A DNA stretch of 64,000 nt, taken from NCBI RefSeq assembly GCF_036370855.1, contig NC_088098.1, positions 141,690,721 to 141,754,720 on the forward strand, given 5' to 3'. This document shows positions 1 to 9,829 of this stretch, piece by piece. Position 1 is the first letter of the stretch, and each line of letters opens with the position of its first letter. The stretch comes from Dromaius novaehollandiae. Taxonomy: Eukaryota; Chordata; Aves; Casuariiformes; Dromaiidae. The notes beneath the pieces were generated by a model. The model saw only the letters and a program-made list of their open reading frames with translations, did no database searches and had not been told where the DNA came from. Position numbers and translations under genes: made by a program.

Positions 1-328
1 GGGGGAAGGGGGAGGGGGAGGGGGAAGGGGGAGGGGGAAGGGGGAGGGGGAAGGGGGAGGGGGAAGGGGGAGGGGGAGGGGGAGGGGGAAGGGGGAGGGG
101 GAGGGGGAGGGGGAGGGGAAGGGGAAGGGGGAGGGGGAGGGGGAGGGGGAGGGGAAGGGGAAGGGGAAGGGGGAGGGGGAGGGGGAGGGGGAGGGGGAGG
201 GGGAGGGGGAGGGGGAGGGGAAGGGGAAGGGGAAGGGGGAGGGGAGGGGAAGGGGAAGGGGAAGGGGAAGGGGAAGGGGGAGGGGAAGGGGGAGGGGGAG
301 GGGAAGGGGAAGGGGGAGGGGAAGGGGA
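1..328. repeat. G-rich polypurine simple repeat (GGGGGA/GGGGAA)n
   Basis: The window opens inside an uninterrupted polypurine run built from GGGGGA, GGGGA and GGGGAA units. There is no C or T until the repeat gives way to AAAGAACAAG near position 329. Runs of four or five G separated by one or two A fit the G-quadruplex pattern, and a strict purine strand can also form triplex DNA. The repeat is cut by the window edge, so its real length is unknown. No coding content. Confidence 0.97.
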
Positions 329-583
329 AAGAACAAGAAAATCTCTGCCAAACCTTTAAAAGACCTTCATTCAGCTGACACAAATTTAAAAAGAGGTTTG
401 TTCCACATGTCCCAAAAGTTTATCTATGGCTGAAGCAGTTCAGCCAATATCCTTTCCCCCAATTAAAAATATCATATGCTTAGTATGTAAAGAAACTAAC
501 AAGGTAAAATTCCATCATCTCAAAATGCTTATTTACTAGGAATGTGTCCAGGTATCTTTAGCTAAAGATATGGCCAGGCTCTT

Positions 584-584
<1 letters not shown>
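329..584. other. AT-rich unique sequence
   Basis: AT-rich sequence between the G-rich satellite and a poly(A) run. I see no gene, repeat or regulatory signal in it. Confidence 0.6.

Positions 585-614
<30 letters not shown>
585..614. repeat. Poly(A) tract, 30 nt
   Basis: An uninterrupted run of 30 A. It could be the tail of a retroposed sequence inserted just upstream on the + strand, but no recognisable body precedes it. The SINE-like block to its right is antisense and belongs to a family without a poly(A) tail, so the two are probably unrelated. Confidence 0.95.
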
Positions 615-618
<4 letters not shown>

Positions 619-649
619 ACTTATCCATTTCCCTGAAATAGAAAATTCT

Positions 650-805
650 CTTTAATAATAACCCTATTTTGCAGCTTAAAAAACAGAGGCACAGAAAGAT
701 CAAATGGCCTGTCCCAAAATTACTTAAAGATTCTCTAGTATATCCAGGAATCAAATCAGATACCAGAACCTGGCATCCAAGTTTAGTTCCATAACTGCAA
801 ATCTA
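650..805 (-). repeat. Ancient MIR / CORE-SINE-like fragment
   Basis: Read on the + strand, this matches the reverse complement of the MIR consensus in the right order. First comes an 'ATTTT(A)CAG' block, then CAGAGGCACAGAAAG (the 'CTGTGCCTCAG' segment), then a 'TGGCCTGTCCCA' block corresponding to the 'TTGCCCAAGG' stretch, then GGAATCAAATCAGA (the 'GGGATTCGAACC' B-box-like segment), and finally the 'AAGTTTAGTTCCATAACT' end. Divergence is high, as expected of an amniote-wide ancient SINE. Identification is from memory of the consensus. Boundaries are good to about 15 bp. Confidence 0.72.
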
Positions 806-3399
806 GTCTTCTATTTTTGCTCTTAAGAAGGAAGAATATTGTTCCCTTATTACTTATTACCTTATTACTATCTTTTATGAATGCTTTGTCAACATTTCCT
901 TAGAGGAAATTTTTTAATATGTCTCTTTGTTACCTATTCTTTTAAGAGAAAAGACTACTGCAGTGACCCTAAGGATGGTTTTGGCTTTAGGGGTCACAGG
1001 TGGAACCACCTCTCTCTCTCCTCTTGCTGCTGAATATTTTTAGCTGTTGTTGAATTTTCTCTATTTCTTCTCTACCTGTAAAGTAGCATGTCTTGCCAAG
1101 GCATCCTTGAAGTAATATGAACACATTATTCACAGCCTTAATTTGCTAAGGCTAGTATATGCATCATTTTGGAAATAACCTAACAACACGATATAAATGC
1201 TTAATTTTAATGGTCACCTATCTGCAGGTATCTATTACCCTCAGTAAAGTATATGGTAAAACACACAGAGCACATGACAGTTATAAACCCCCAGTAATTG
1301 CTGCAAATGAATTTGCTCTGTTTTAAGGTTTAGGAGTTTTATTAAATATGGCTTATATAAGGCTCAGTAAATTATTTATTAGGCAATAATCCTTAAAATG
1401 GATTTGCTTTTGTTGATGGTTGACCAGTTACAACTGTTTAACAAATCATTCATAATAAAATAAGTACAGGCTTAAATGCTGCATAAACATCAAGCCATTT
1501 TAAATTAATGTAATCATCTGTTTATAATTCTTGGTTTGATTCAGTGATTATAGCAGCCTTTTACAAGAAAAGCCAGCCAGAGTTATTTTGTTTGTTTTTA
1601 TTTTGTATATGTTCTTCTGGGTTTGTGGGGACAATCTTGATATAATAGTGAGACCATGCAATATACTTATAAATCACACATTTCCTGGGTGGATGTTTTT
1701 GTCCAAGCTGGGTATATGTTACAGCTGTTATTTGCTAATATTTTGTTGAAAAATGACTTTGTATGAATGACCTTTTCTTGGCTTCCAACAGTTAGCTCAT
1801 CTCAACTCTCACATGATCACTGTGGGCAGTGAATCACCAATGCTGTAGTGATTCACTTACTTTATACAAACTGTAAGGGTAGAATATTAGTATATTTAGT
1901 TACAGTCTATTAGAAGATTCACGTATTTATCTATTTGTGTTAGAAAATGATAGATCATGAAATGATGTTCCACAACACTCTTCATCCGTATATTCTTCCC
2001 CTTCTTGATTTCCTGAATTTTAACCATTTTGATGGATAATTTCCATGGCAAACCTGTGCCTCAGACTGAAATTTTCTTTTGAAATGTTCTGCTAAAAGTT
2101 AGTTTGTGAGGTGTAGAAAAAATGAGTTGTTGCTGGTGTTAATTATCTTCTTTGAATGGGCCTTGAATCATGGAGCAGGGGTCTGGATTTTGGCAATGGA
2201 TTTTTTTCCCTTTAGAAACTTAAGGGGGGTGTTGCCTGTGAATATCTAGCAGAGAAAAATTGTTTAAATATTTGTACTTGCTCACAAAATTATCTGCATG
2301 ATCAGGAAAGACAAACTTCCAGATGAGTGCAGGGTAGAAGGCAGGATCAACACTTTAATATAGCAGAAGTTGATCTTGGTTAAAAGACAATAGATTGCAA
2401 ATTTTTCCAATGTTTGATGTTCCTTCTGTACTTTTTGCAGCCATTTAAGAAGTCTCATTTGGGAAAACAGCAGGTGTCATTCATCCATTTTACAAACAGA
2501 AGAACTGAGAGATTACAAAAGTGCATTTGATTAACCCCCCTCTCCCTCCAGATTTCTAATATGATGTTCTTTAAAAAGTTACAATAACATGTCCTTCTGA
2601 AGGAAGCTAAGTTACATATTTTTCTTTTTTGTGAAGATTAGATCATGCTTTCTCAGGGACCAGGTACTCTGTCTCTTCAAACAAGACATTCAGCACATAT
2701 TTCTAAAAGCCACTGACTACACCAGTTATGCTGCAATGGAAAATAATAGTTTACTCCTGCTACCAGTCATTCCTCTACAGTATATAGAAGATATGAATTT
2801 TGAAACAGTAAGCTGCTAAAATATGTAGGTATTTGTTTCCTCTGATGCTTTAGTTTTCCCTGTTGAAGTCTTTCTGCTACATATTTCATGAAGTTATTGT
2901 TGTACAGATACTGAAATTCATTTAATGCATAAGAATGTAATGCAGAGAGGAGACAGAAAGAGAGCTTAAAGTCTAATGACTTTCAAAAGAAATAAAAATA
3001 AATAGTAATAAATTCTTCAGTCATGTAAGTAAAAGGAGAAGTGAGCATGGCATTGTGAAATGAGAAAGATAATCCGAGTATAATCCCAAAACAAAACTGA
3101 ACAGTGTTATCACCTGTGAGGATACAAGCACTGTGGATAATGTGAACAAATGCAGGGGGAAAAAAAGATAATTATATGTGAAGTAAAATGAAAAGAATGC
3201 CATATACTCGAATTAGATCAAATGGACAATATCCTGTCAGTTTTGAAGAGCTGGTACTTGAAAACTCAGGTTATTTTGACCTTGATAACATGAATGGCTT
3301 TAGGACATTTTTTTTCAGAAAGATATACAGATGTAAATGGAGAAATGTGAATATTTCACTCACCGAAATCTTCGACCAGTGGCAGATTATGCTGCAGTA
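806..3399. other. AT-rich non-coding stretch, no gene seen
   Basis: About 2.6 kb of AT-rich sequence. Open frames near 2631-2819 and 3188-3400 on the + strand are 60-70 codons, have no recognisable motif, and are not followed by convincing splice donors. A CT-dinucleotide patch lies near 1010-1022. The last ~200 bp may be an unrecognisable upstream extension of the CR1 fragment that follows. Confidence 0.5.
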
Positions 3400-3765
3400 A
3401 TATGGCATCTTTCTGTAAGATAGCTGATCTAGATGAAGTTAACGCAGAGGCATTAATCTATCTAGACTTCAGGATATTTGATATGAAGTTACATAGAATT
3501 TATTAGTCCAGTTCCGAAAGAGTAATTAATTAGTAGGAAATCTTTAATGCATGTATTGATTCAGCAAAGAGGATATTCAAACAGGTTGTGATAAAGAGGG
3601 AGTTTAAGGTGATAAAGGCTTGTGATTAATCTTGTACTGGAAATGGTTTCCTCAAAGATCCTTTTGGAGTTAATCTTGTTTAATTTTTGACCTAACACGG
3701 TAACTAGGAGTATTTGTTGATGGCACAAAATTTGGAGAGGATCAGAAGGTAATGAAACCTAGGTA
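3400..3765 (+). mobile_element. CR1-type LINE fragment, reverse-transcriptase region, decayed
   Basis: Several blocks follow the sauropsid CR1 ORF2 consensus in the correct order. One resembles '...GAAGTTAA.GCAG...CTAATCTA.CTAGACTTCAG..' followed by a TTTGATA block (3436-3485). Next is 'TGGAAATGGTTTCCTCAAAGATC' (the consensus '..GGAATTCCTCAAGGATC..', near 3640). It ends with '..AATCTTGTTTAATTTTTGACCT..' and a TTTGTTGATGGCACAAAATTTGGA-like block (about 3670-3740). That block corresponds to the FADD catalytic segment, which here reads F-V-D-G, so the second catalytic aspartate is lost. All frames are broken and there is no 3' end. This is an old 5'- and 3'-truncated fossil in + orientation. Confidence 0.75.
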
Positions 3766-5573
3766 ACTGTGAGGGAAGAGAAAGTCTGTCTTGTGAGAGT
3801 AAATGAATTTGCCTCCTGTAGCCTAAGAAAATGAAGGCTGAAAGGGAGTATCTTTCCTTTCTATGATGCCGATGAATCAGGAGGTCCCTCCTTTCCTTTG
3901 TTCTTATGGGTTATGCTGAAATTCAGGAGAGCTTCGCACTATCTTTAGTTTTCTCTGACACTTCGTAGCTGATGCTAGGCAAGACTGTACAATTAAGAGA
4001 ACTGAACTGGGGTGTCTGTGGCAGCGTTAGTAATGGTGGCTGCTTTCACAGCAGCGGTAGTGACTACACCACATCCTGTGGCTAGATGCAGCCTGTTAAA
4101 ACAGTTCATCTGCTCTCCACCTTACCTCCTGATGTGTCATTTCAGAGAATACAAGGCCTTGTAGTTCCTTCTGATTATGTGCCCGTTTATGGATCCAGCA
4201 TGTATTATTAAATTGCAGGCATCACATGTCATATGATTATTAGGTCAATTATTAAAATTGCTTGTACCTTCTGGCAGATGCCAGAGGATACTTGTATTTT
4301 GGCCCTATGATTCAATCCCTGCTAGTTGTGATACAGGCTGCAGCATACTGCTGTTATAAGCTTCCACAATAAGTTTTGCCCAGTTTTTGCACCACTTTTC
4401 ACTGTCAAAATAACTTGGTATTGTTCTCTTGATAGCTTGCATTTACAGTAAAAATTAATGTGAATACAAACTGCAGGTCAGAAAGTACATAAGCACAGCT
4501 CTAGCTTTACCATGGGGGAAAAAAAATCACCTCAGTTTTGTGGAGGTTTCTCATATGCTTAGAGTTCGACACATTTAAATACTTTCTGGAATCGTAAACA
4601 TTAGAACCATTGTCCAGAAGTGCTTGTCTCAGACATCAATTTCAAGAGCAATGTTTCAGGAAGGTTCGCTGGTTGTTCATTTGGGAATTAGGTGTGTCTA
4701 AGTGTATAAAACCAAACCAAACCAGAACAAAAACCTTATAAAAAATTATTCTCTGAGGGTAGAGAAAGGGCTTTCCTCTGCTATTCAACTCAGTGAAAAG
4801 TATTAGAACCTGGCAAAATTAATGTGGCATCTCTGCCATGAAAATGAATAGAAATGTTTTCACTTCAATACCAGTTGCATATGCAGTGTTTGATTCTGGT
4901 GAAGACTTTAAAAACAAAACAAATGAACAAAAAACCAAGGCAACATTAACTGCAGTTATCCAAATAAGGATGGGGATGGACATGTCATATCCTTTCTTAA
5001 ACATATAACTTGTGGTTAAAATGGCATTAAACACATTACTTAGGCACATTAAGCACTCACTTTATTCATTATTTTATTACATTAAGATCTCAAATCTTTT
5101 CCATTTTTTACACATTTGCTTAAAGGAGTGTTCATGGTCATATTGTTTCTTGTTTTCTTTCTGGAAAGCTCTCCAGAGCAGAAACATATGATTCCTTTTT
5201 GGCTGCTATCCTGAGTAATCATTTATGTCTGTAATGTGATGTAGTATGGTAAGATAAAAAGTCTCTGCATCAGCTCTGCACTGTTTTCTGTGTGTGTTTT
5301 TTTTTAAGGCAAGTAATGGTGTTTTAGTGGGAGTATAACGAATATTATTAGGAAAAACCCTGGAGTACTATAGTATTAAATGTCCAAATCTTATGGTTAA
5401 TTTTATTTAAATCATTTATTTGCATGAATTAGTTCAGTTTTCAGACAGTCTCCTAGGATTTTATCTGGGATCCTGTAGTACTTTTATTCTGAGTCTTTTA
5501 TTTCTCACTTTTCAGGTATCTTCTAATCTTCATTTGTGTTTAAATATTATTAATCAAGTTACAGTGATACTAA

Positions 5574-5610
5574 TAGTCCACTTAGAGTGGACTACTATAC
5601 TAGTCCACTT
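5574..5610. repeat. Inverted repeat TAGTCCACT/AGTGGACTA plus a third direct copy
   Basis: Perfect 9-bp arms at 5574-5582 and 5586-5594 are separated by TAG. A second direct copy of TAGTCCACTT follows at 5601-5610. The alternating arrangement could fold as two competing hairpins. No function is evident. Confidence 0.85.
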
Positions 5611-7002
5611 ACAGATCAAAGTATTTGGTTATTATTAGTTTCATATAGCAATAATACAATTAAAAATGATATATACAAACTGTCTTGTATCTATCTGTTT
5701 CTCTGGTGCTTTGTTCAGCCTTCCTATATCCTTCTGGGTTCTAAGTACAAATATGCTAGCCTTTCTGAAGAAAAAGGAGGATAAGGTTTATGTCAAGACA
5801 TTAGCCATCAGAATTCTTCACTGGGAGAAACAGTGGGTTTTTTTTTCCCCTTCCTTGGATACCCAAGTTGGGTTGGAGACCCAACTCTGATTGTGGTTAT
5901 TTTTATACATTTACTGACATAGTCTGTTTACTCACTTCAGTGGTCCTTGAATTGTATTGGATTTCTAATAAGTAGGGTGTCTTTTACATTAGCTGGATTC
6001 TTTTCTTTGTCCTTCCTTATCCCTTAAACCTGATATGATATACCCAGCTTCGAAGGTTGCATTTCTTCAGTGAAAAATGCACTAAAGATGCACTAAATGC
6101 ACTGACCGTTTCTGATTTGTGTTTATGGCCCAGAGGCCTCTGTTATCATCTATGCCTGCACTTTCAAGGCTCTGTGCTTGTATTTTGGAAGTCCCTGTCG
6201 TTTCCTGATAGCATAACTAATTTTTTATTAGCACAACTAAGTCACACCTACATCTTTGTCGTGGGTTCACTGAAAGTTCAGTCTATAAAAAATAATGATC
6301 CATTAGAAGAGGTATCTGTAGATAGAGGTATAAAGCTGTGATAACCACTTATTATTAATACTTATTAGTTACAGGAATATCACTGATAAATTATCAAAAT
6401 CACTTTATGACAGACTGGAGAAAGTTAGGTCAAGTTACATAAAATTGTTGGAGCTAATCTGCTTGAAGCCACTGAAAGAAAGAGTGGCTTTCTGGGTTAT
6501 GTAATGTTTCCCTTATCCTTTGATAGAGATGACAACAGTTACATGACAGAGCACTGGAAAACTCAGAGCTTCTAATATTTGCTCTCCTTCATAAGCTAGT
6601 CACCTCTAATCAAGCTGCATCTAAAAGCCTTTTCACAAAAAAATTACAGGTTAAAATTACATCCTTTCCTTAAGTGTCACGAGCATCACTCTTCCAGCTA
6701 GTAGTGAGATCAGCAATGCAGAAAGCAGGAAATGTGTTTCTAGGCCTCCCCAGGTTAAGAGGAGACAAATTCATAGTCCTCATCCGTCAGAATTTCTCAG
6801 TAACCAGGCTGAACTCTGCCATCCCGGAAAGATTCTGCTTCAAACCTCAGATACTGGAAAACTTCAGCTGTCTTTTTTTTTGTCTTGTTCTCCTGAAAAC
6901 AGGTATATTTGTAGCAAAGAGTCACCTTAGGAGCCTTAGTTTGGTTGAGTGCCTGTCCGTGGAACCGCTAATGAAGCTTGCACAAGATCTACAGCTTTTT
7001 AC

Positions 7003-7053
7003 CACTGCATTAGTCCACACTTTTGTTTGGACTAATCTAAACTTAAAGCAGTG
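7003..7053. repeat. Nested inverted repeat, ~51 bp
   Basis: The inner perfect 9-bp arms ATTAGTCCA (7009-7017) and TGGACTAAT (7028-7036) enclose a 10-nt loop. An outer pair, CACTGC (7003-7008) and GCAGTG (7048-7053), is also complementary, with an 11-nt asymmetric stretch on the right arm. Flanking TTTAC and GTAAA extend the complementarity with one bulge. It could be a MITE remnant or a chance hairpin. Confidence 0.75.
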
Positions 7054-8499
7054 TAAATCCCTTGCTGACCAATTTAGGCTAAAATCTCCATAATTTTCCA
7101 GCTTTAAGATGATGTCTTGGAACTTCAACATAGCCAGGTAAATTGGATTTATAGCTTTTATCGGTAGAAATTCTGTTTGTAGGATATGTTAGGATATTTA
7201 GTTCATAGTTACTTCCTAGTAACTTCAGTTAAGTTACCTTAGCGTAAAACTGCAGTACTGCAGTGCTGAATCAAATGCAAAGTTTTCTAACCAGTAACAG
7301 TGGCAGTTATTTTTTGGATACTTAATTTATATACAGACACAAAATCATCTTTCTGCAAATGAGTACAAACTCTAGGAAGTTATTTTCCTTAACTTTTCTG
7401 AATTCTTCAATATGAAATAGTTGCTTAAGAGCTATATATTATCCTTTAGGTAGCCATGTTTGTTTTAAGATATGCCTGGTGTTAAGCCTGAAACAGCAGT
7501 GAAGAGACTTTGTGCTTAGGATACAAGGACAATAACCCTTGCATTGCATCACAATCATACTCAAACATTTGTCCAGTGTTCCAGTACAGTTACCTACCGG
7601 CACAAACAAATTCTTGAGAGTGTTAGCATAGGAAAGGTGCTTCCTCCTGAAACTTTCCGAGGTTGCTGTATGCTCAAGTTACTCAATACAAAAGGGATGA
7701 AAAAGAATTAACCTCCAAACCAATCTTACACACTACATCCAATAAAAGAGATGGGTATGATCTAAAATGCTCTGTTTATCTGCATAACCCTGGCATGTAA
7801 ACTCAAGAGATGTCTCACCTTTTCATATTAAAGTCTCAGACTACTGGAATTGTAGTTCTGCTATGCTGCAGTGACTCAATTCCATACCTGCGGCCCAGAG
7901 AGAAAGCTAAACACAAGTTCTTAAGCTTTTCATTGTAATGTCACTACACTGCCACATATCTTTCACAGAAAAACAGTCAATAATGATTCATGAAACAGAA
8001 AAAAAGATCCCAAAGCGCCACTGCAAGCCAGTGGTTAGAACACAAACTAGAGATTCCTAAGTTTTGGACTGTACTTATTGGACTGTGTATGCATTTCATG
8101 TTAAATAGTGATTAAATTATATTCCTCACAATTACATAACTGTGTTGCACTCCTACCCTTAGCACTTGGAAGTTCTTCACCTGCTGTGCTCTTTTTCTGA
8201 TCTTATTCTGACGCGTCAAACTCCCCCCATGAATACAGGAAGACTCAGAGCTCAGTTCATAATCTTTATTGGCTCTGTCCCTACATTGTCTAATCTTGTA
8301 CTTGATAGTATCTTATGACATGGAAATTAATCTTTTGGGGTTTTATATATGTAAAGTCTAATTCATCTTTTATTCTCGCCACTTAAAAGTTAAGTGTATA
8401 GCTCAACTGGGACTTTAGGCGGCTTCTGGGGGTCAATGGAAAACAACACACACTTCTAGAGAGAAATTCAGAGCACATTTATAGAACACAATGCTTCAT

Positions 8500-8640
8500 C
8501 CTCTGGAGCTGTTTGTCTCCATAGGAGCCCAAACAGCTCCATTAGATTTTACATTGATCTCGTGAATAATTAAAGCTAAATGAAATGAATCACACACATG
8601 GATTGGTTTTAGTTAGCTGTAGAGAGAACCATATTCACAA
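8500..8640. promoter_or_regulatory. Possible conserved non-coding element with hairpin
   Basis: The sequence is balanced in composition within an AT-rich surround. It contains the 38-nt hairpin at 8504-8541, and then a run of TAAT/ATTA homeodomain-type cores (GTGAATAATTAAAGC, 8563-8577) and an ATGAAATGAATCA stretch. The density of motifs suggests an enhancer-like element, but conservation cannot be tested here. Confidence 0.25.
8504..8541. repeat. Perfect 12-bp hairpin with inner 4-bp stem
   Basis: TGGAGCTGTTTG (8504-8515) pairs perfectly with CAAACAGCTCCA (8530-8541). Inside the loop, CTCC (8517-8520) pairs with GGAG (8524-8527) around ATA. The only unpaired residues are T8516, the ATA turn and the two C at 8528-8529. 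The stem is equally stable on either strand. It is shorter than a pre-miRNA stem. Confidence 0.9.
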
Positions 8641-9501
8641 TGTATTCTTTAAAGACAAGAGAGATAATCAAAAATACTTAGGTTAACTTGTGACTTCTTT
8701 GCTGGGGAAAAGGTAAGAAACCTTCTAAAACAGAGTCCAGTTACAGTGAAGGCACAAGCATTGTATTTTACTATCACTCCTTCATATAGTTCATTTTAGA
8801 GGACACGGACATTTCACAATGAGAGACTATTTTTAGGAGAGGAAAAGACTTGTCTTCCCTCAGAAGGCTACATCAGCAGATGTTCTTACAAATCCTCTGT
8901 TCACCAAAGAGTTTAATATCAGTGCTTGTAGTTTTACTATAGTAATAAATGCAACATATGGTGTGATACATATTATGCATATGCATATTTATGCGTTCTT
9001 TTTCATGTACGAGCATAGTCTGATTAATCCTAGATCGGATTTTGGATTAGAAGAAAAGAAGAAAAGGGAATTCTCCTAAGTGGGAAATTACAGGTATAGT
9101 ATTCTTTGAAGTGGTTTGTTTTGGTTTGTTTTAATGGCTCTTTGTTCTTGTCTCTCTTGACTTTTGGTAACTATCACAGATTTATGTAGTCTGTATGTTT
9201 AGCAGACTTCTCACCTTGTACTGTGATTTTAATGAAATCTTTAAAAAATAATCCAGATTTGATACTTCAGTAGCTAGTCTGCACTGGGGATTTCCTACTT
9301 AGATCCTTCTTGGAGCCTCCATGTTGATTCAAGTAGCAGCACTCTTTCCTGCATCTCATATGCTTTGAGCATGTTTTCACTGCCAGGCGGGTGTGCGTTT
9401 GTTGTCGAGGCCAGAGGTACCTACTATCTATATATTTTTTTGTGCAATTTGAGCTCTAGTGTAAGTGATCTGGCAGTCAAAAACTGGAATATGTTTGTAC
9501 C

Positions 9502-9682
9502 ATGTTTCACATTCTGGACAGACTGAGCACAGATAACTTCAACTATACTATCATTGAGCTTCCCACCGGCAAATTTCCTAAACCTGCTTCTTCCCCATGT
9601 ACAGATGCTTTCTTCTTGAATGACAGCTGGGCTAGGAGCAAGCAAAGTAGATGGAAGAGGCATGGGTCTTATACTGGTACAA
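9502..9682 (+). other. Possible small exon (A), unrecognised
   Basis: An open frame starts at an ATG with A at -3 (9502) and reads to a strong donor, ACAA|GTAAGT, at 9683. An alternative start of the exon is the pyrimidine-rich acceptor CTTCTTCCCCATGTACAG just before 9605. The peptide has a basic stretch (SRWKRHG) near the end and matches no family I know. An in-frame TGA lies about 35 nt upstream, so if it is coding, the ATG or an acceptor in that gap must begin it. If spliced to candidate exon B, the frame remains open. A 79-codon frame is also open on the minus strand over the same bases. It may be non-coding RNA or chance. Confidence 0.22.
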
Positions 9683-9784
9683 GTAAGTTAAATCCTGAGC
9701 CTGGTTATAACTTTGCATTATAAATATGGCAGGTTCTTTTAATGCACGATCGCATGTCTTTTTATTTTTTTCCCCTCTCTGCAG

Positions 9785-9820
9785 AGGTTGGTAATAGTGG
9801 TGTCCTGGCCAGACTGCAAT
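9785..9820 (+). other. Possible 36-nt micro-exon (B)
   Basis: It is preceded by a near-ideal acceptor, a long T/C tract ending CCCCTCTCTGCAG at 9784, and followed immediately by the donor GTAAGTAA at 9821. At 36 nt it is a multiple of three. Joined to exon A with one base carried over, it reads KVGNSGVLARLQ without a stop and ends in the same phase. No downstream partner was found. An exon this short and open in frame can easily arise by chance, so only the splice-site quality argues for it. Confidence 0.25.
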
Positions 9821-9829
9821 GTAAGTAAT

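Larger units (their letters stand above)
3766..8490. other. AT-rich non-coding stretch
   Basis: No recognisable gene. Open frames at 6057-6341 (94 codons) and 6674-7093 (139 codons), both +, have no domain, signal or compositional support, and I treat them as chance. The stretch holds two short-spacer inverted repeats sharing a TAGTCCAC core (about 5574-5610 and 7003-7053, listed separately). Otherwise I see only homopolymer runs. Confidence 0.5.

Noticed and set aside
6674..7093. 139-codon open frame
   Set aside because: It runs through a non-coding inverted repeat and has no domain or splice context.
8504..8541. microRNA precursor
   Set aside because: The stem is about 16 bp in total, too short for a Drosha/Dicer substrate, and it matches no mature microRNA I know.
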